Position numbers and translations under genes: made by a program. Shown piece after piece: positions 61,142 through 64,000 of a stretch of 64,000 nt of DNA. Source of the DNA: DSVQ01 sp964484765 (GTDB lineage: Bacteria; Planctomycetota; Planctomycetia; Planctomycetales; Planctomycetaceae); contig CAZAGI010000037.1 of assembly GCA_964484765.1 (NCBI GenBank), positions 9,656 to 73,655 of the forward strand. Reading direction: 5' to 3'. The notes beneath the pieces were generated by a model. That model was not told where the DNA came from. It saw nothing but the letters and a program-made list of their open reading frames with translations, and made no database searches. How positions within the stretch are numbered: the first letter of the stretch is position 1; the number at the start of each line of letters is the position of its first letter.

Positions 61142-62161
61142 TCAATAAATCGCGATCGGATTGCCGGGCGAACCGGTGGCCCCCTTTAATCGCAACGGGC
61201 TGAAGACAAAACAGAATTCATAAGCCTGCGCCGCTGCGAGGGCTTCCAGATCGAGATTCTCGAGATGGTACACGCCGTTCTTCGTGAGGTTCCACTGATG
61301 GACCGGGAACAGCGTGTCGGGGTCTTCGTGCGGCATGGCTTCAATCGCCCAGGTATCGGCTCCGATCAGCACGACTTTGCGATCCGTCAGATACTTCGCC
61401 GCCGCGAGACCGAGGCCGGGCTCACCGGCTCCGTAGGCCACGTTGTCCTGCATCCAGAGTTTGCCGTGGCCGGTGCGAATCAGGACGACATCACCTTCCT
61501 GAATTTCCAGCTTCGCCTTTGCCAGACAGGACGCGATTTCATCCGGGGTGATGACGTAACCGGGTGGCAGCCGGTCGTTACCACGGAGGCCGCAGACATC
61601 GAGCAGAATCCCGCGGGTGAAAAACACACCGGCATTTTCGACGCCGAGTTTTTTCAATCCGTAGGTGTCGCCGAAATCGGACAGTTTGTTGCCGTTGTAG
61701 AAGTAGTCTTCACCGCCGAGGCGGATGCCGATGTGGCCCAGTCCATCGAACTGGGTGCCGACCTGGCCAATCTCGCCGCTAACCAGTTCGTCGTTATGGA
61801 CGATCTGGTTTGATCCGCCGGGCGATCCCGTGGGCAATCCCGGGATGGTCAAACTGAAATGGCGTTTGCCGGGCATCGGCATGTCTTGTTCGTAAAGCCG
61901 CCCCAGTTGAAAGATCTGGCCGTTCTTTACCAATTTCGCAGCGGCGGCCACGCGCGGTGGTGTGATCCGGTTCGCGGCCCCGCGCTGGTCTTCCGCACCG
62001 AATTCCGAAGGCCAGAAGCGCTCACCGATCGGACTCTTCACGGGTGGTGTGATTTGCGAAGCCGCTTTCGACAACGGCGTGATGTTGAACAACACCGCTC
62101 CGAGGACGATCCCTAAAAATAGCTTCCCCCAGCCCGACAGTTGATTCATCACACGTTTCAC
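61142..62161 (-). CDS. Exported cyclase-family (kynurenine formamidase-like) hydrolase
   Basis: 339 residues. It has an N-terminal hydrophobic signal or anchor (about 11-32), then the cyclase/formamidase fold. The metal motif usually written HxGTHxDxPxH is VGTQFDGLGHI here, so the first histidines are replaced while the Asp and last His remain. This variant occurs in one branch of the family, and catalysis may differ. Other marks: GDVVLIRTGHGKLW and VLIGADTWAIEAMPHED. The start overlaps the end of the transporter gene upstream (ATGA), so the two are translationally coupled. Confidence 0.87.
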   Translation of the reverse strand: MKRVMNQLSGWGKLFLGIVLGAVLFNITPLSKAASQITPPVKSPIGERFWPSEFGAEDQRGAANRITPPRVAAAAKLVKNGQIFQLGRLYEQDMPMPGKRHFSLTIPGLPTGSPGGSNQIVHNDELVSGEIGQVGTQFDGLGHIGIRLGGEDYFYNGNKLSDFGDTYGLKKLGVENAGVFFTRGILLDVCGLRGNDRLPPGYVITPDEIASCLAKAKLEIQEGDVVLIRTGHGKLWMQDNVAYGAGEPGLGLAAAKYLTDRKVVLIGADTWAIEAMPHEDPDTLFPVHQWNLTKNGVYHLENLDLEALAAAQAYEFCFVFSPLRLKGATGSPGNPIAIY

Positions 62162-63771
62162 GATGGTTGCTCTCCGACAGCAGCAAGGGGTTCCATTTCG
62201 ACGACGGGCTTTTTCAGTCCCATCACTGTTGCAATCAATACGGAAACGACCAGCATCCCCAGAATCCCGCCGACGGCGAGGAGACGATTCGGATTATCCC
62301 AGTAGCCTTTCAAACCGAGTCCCAGAAACACGAGGGCCGAGACCGCATTCAAAACGGCGAGCCACCACGGAGGCTGCAATTCCGACGGCAGCCAGCGGCG
62401 ATCCATCCACAGAATCAGCAGGCAGACGAGGCCGCATGACAGCACGCCGGTGAACAGGTTGACCGGAGTCAAAATCGCCAGCAGCAAGCGCGGTTTAGGG
62501 AGCGGCTTGGCTTCAGCTCGATCGGCAGAATTTGCATCGGTGGACGCGACATTGGCTGGTATCGATGCCATGGCTGCTTGCGGACTTGCCTGCCGTACAC
62601 CGAGGATCGTGATGATGGTCAGCGCGATCGGCCCGCACCACAACAGCACGCCGCGCTTCAGGCGATGGGCTTTACGTTCCGTCCATGCGGAATCAAACGA
62701 GCGGGCAATTTCGTCGGCGATGCTGCACGCGATTTCAATCGTTCCGTACAGAGTTCCCTGCAGCGTGAGAAACGCTCCGATCAGATACAACGGCATCAAC
62801 CATGGGTGAATCTGCGTCACGAATTGAGACTGCAAATTCAGCATGTTTTCCTCGTTGGGAACGAGTTCCCGCGGACCGAGAAACATGGCCCCCGAAGCGA
62901 CGAACACTGTGCTGAACGCCGCGACCATCGCAAAGCTGATCACACAATCGACCAGCGGGGCGTTGATCCATTTGCGGACTTCGTGATGCGGATCGGCGGC
63001 AATCGCGGCCAACTGCTCGGGAGTGGTTCTACCGGGAAGCACGCCCCATCTTTTCTCGCGCAGCCAGGCGGTGTAAGCCAGGTAATCGAAGCCCGCCCCA
63101 CCAATCACGCCGACATAGCGTGTGGTCTCAACCCACACGGAATGTTCAGCGATTTCCGGATACTTCGGATAGGCCCACTCCGGATAGGACAGCGGCTGCG
63201 GCACGATCCCCAGCAGTATCTGCACCCAGTCGGGGTTGTACAGAATTAACGTCAGACCAGCACAGAACACCATCGCGAGAACCACAACGGTCTGAATTTT
63301 CTCCAGAGCTGCATACCCCCCCGCCGCACACAGCATCAACGTCGCGAACAGAATGGCGGCCGCCCAGACATAGTCGATGCTGCCATGCCACAGCCCTCGG
63401 GTGCCCGTGACCCACGACATCAGGTTGCCGATCACGCCGGAATGGAAGCTGATCCAGATCGGCATACAGACCGCAGCGATCAACAGAAGCATGACCAGGA
63501 CCCAGCCGCGCGGTCCGGGCAGGTCGAGCATCCGCTCGTAAGGATGTACTCCCGTCAGAATCATGTGCCGGCTGGTGGCAAAGACCAGCCCCCACTTCAG
63601 CAGCAGGATCAGCACGAAAACGAACAAAATCTGAAAACCAAACAGTGCGCCACCCCGCGAGGAGAAGATGAGTTCTCCCGTGCCGATGGTCAACGACGCC
63701 ATAATCGCGCCGGGTCCGAAGACACAGAGCCAATCCTTCAAGGACCGCGGCAACCGAGGTTGGTCCGTCAT
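62158..63771 (-). CDS. Nramp-related transporter
   Basis: 537 residues with about 11-12 transmembrane helices. The first helix (FGPGAIMASLTIGTGELIF) aligns with TM1 of Nramp/MntH, but the metal-binding DPGN is absent (the position reads IGTGE). A cytosolic loop with LREKRWG and a soluble Ala/Asp-rich segment near residues 395-425 are further differences. Loss of DPGN argues against manganese or iron as substrate. The gene is coupled by overlap with the cyclase gene, so it may carry the substrate or product of that enzyme. Confidence 0.85.
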   Translation of the reverse strand: MTDQPRLPRSLKDWLCVFGPGAIMASLTIGTGELIFSSRGGALFGFQILFVFVLILLLKWGLVFATSRHMILTGVHPYERMLDLPGPRGWVLVMLLLIAAVCMPIWISFHSGVIGNLMSWVTGTRGLWHGSIDYVWAAAILFATLMLCAAGGYAALEKIQTVVVLAMVFCAGLTLILYNPDWVQILLGIVPQPLSYPEWAYPKYPEIAEHSVWVETTRYVGVIGGAGFDYLAYTAWLREKRWGVLPGRTTPEQLAAIAADPHHEVRKWINAPLVDCVISFAMVAAFSTVFVASGAMFLGPRELVPNEENMLNLQSQFVTQIHPWLMPLYLIGAFLTLQGTLYGTIEIACSIADEIARSFDSAWTERKAHRLKRGVLLWCGPIALTIITILGVRQASPQAAMASIPANVASTDANSADRAEAKPLPKPRLLLAILTPVNLFTGVLSCGLVCLLILWMDRRWLPSELQPPWWLAVLNAVSALVFLGLGLKGYWDNPNRLLAVGGILGMLVVSVLIATVMGLKKPVVEMEPLAAVGEQPS

Positions 63772-63815
63772 CGGAAAGCTTTCATTGAGGGAACGCGGCG
63801 CGATCCGTCCTCAAA

Positions 63816-64000
63816 TCAGTTCGATGGTACGTCGGCAATCGGAGCAGAGCAGTCGTCGGGGAACCCCGACTGCGGCAGATGATAACCGGGACCGTGGCGA
63901 GAGTCAGGGGACAGAAGACCGGTCTCATCAAATTCTGTTTGGAACGGCGAAAGCCGATTGTCCTCGAAAAGGAAGGCGAAGCTTTGATACGGTCCCTTCT
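63816..64000 (-). CDS. C-terminal part of an unrecognised gene cut by the window edge
   Basis: A minus-strand frame enters from the right edge and runs 60 codons to a stop at 63816. The peptide is rich in Phe, Pro, Asp and Ser (for example YQSFAFLFEDNRLSPFQTEF) and is protein-like, but the visible part matches no family I know. It would be read in the same direction as the transporter gene that follows. Confidence 0.4.
   Translation of the reverse strand, partial: KGPYQSFAFLFEDNRLSPFQTEFDETGLLSPDSRHGPGYHLPQSGFPDDCSAPIADVPSN

Overview
The window looks like a chromosomal piece of a planctomycete. The pointers are two Tat-exported DUF1501 proteins, secreted or membrane proteins of types common in that phylum, a bacterial-microcompartment shell gene, large WD40 and STAND-type proteins, weak or missing Shine-Dalgarno sites at many starts, and several families of short palindromic interspersed repeats between genes. 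The DNA is G+C-rich. I saw no rRNA, tRNA, CRISPR array, insertion sequence or phage block.

Layout. 0.5-6.7 kb: a TPR protein and a von Willebrand A (VWA) protein, an orphan tandem-domain microcompartment shell protein (BMC-T), a lipoprotein, a PilZ protein. 6.8-14 kb: cysK, bioA (its start and stop both lie inside interspersed repeats), a TonB-family protein, a DUF485/sodium:solute symporter pair, a metallo-beta-lactamase-fold hydrolase, membrane proteins. 15-23.5 kb: secreted proteins including a subtilisin-like protease, an ADP-ribosylglycohydrolase, map, a DUF1501 protein, queD. 23.5-33.5 kb: a cyanophycin locus with an ABC exporter-like protein, two tandem cyanophycin synthetases that have lost different catalytic motifs, and a DUF1854 protein. 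33.8-37.4 kb: HEAT-repeat, SLOG/DUF2493, patatin and rhomboid genes.

37.5-48.2 kb is the most unusual part. It is a tight co-directional array of six genes: (1) a full-length RNA polymerase beta' (RpoC) paralogue that has lost the NADFDGD catalytic motif, the trigger-loop core and zinc finger 1; (2) a TIR-domain membrane protein; (3) an unrecognised 344-residue protein; (4) a MoxR-type AAA ATPase ending in an RNA polymerase alpha-CTD-like domain; (5) a second MoxR ATPase; (6) a DUF2201-type putative metallopeptidase/VWA protein. MoxR-VWA modules with TIR effectors belong to known NTP-dependent conflict systems. The pairing with two RNA polymerase-derived parts is, as far as I know, undescribed, and suggests a system that senses or acts on transcription. 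A strong bidirectional terminator separates it from a convergent operon (48.2-54.1 kb) with a DUF4062/NACHT-like NTPase and a giant WD40 protein, which resembles a split NLR-like (NWD1/TEP1-type) receptor.

55-64 kb: a second DUF1501 protein, then a minus-strand catabolic set (2-hydroxyacid dehydrogenase, sugar-acid dehydratase, HpcH/HpaI aldolase, luciferase-like oxidoreductase, cyclase, Nramp-related transporter) with palindromic repeats between the genes. All family calls are made by eye from the translated sequence; no database search was run.
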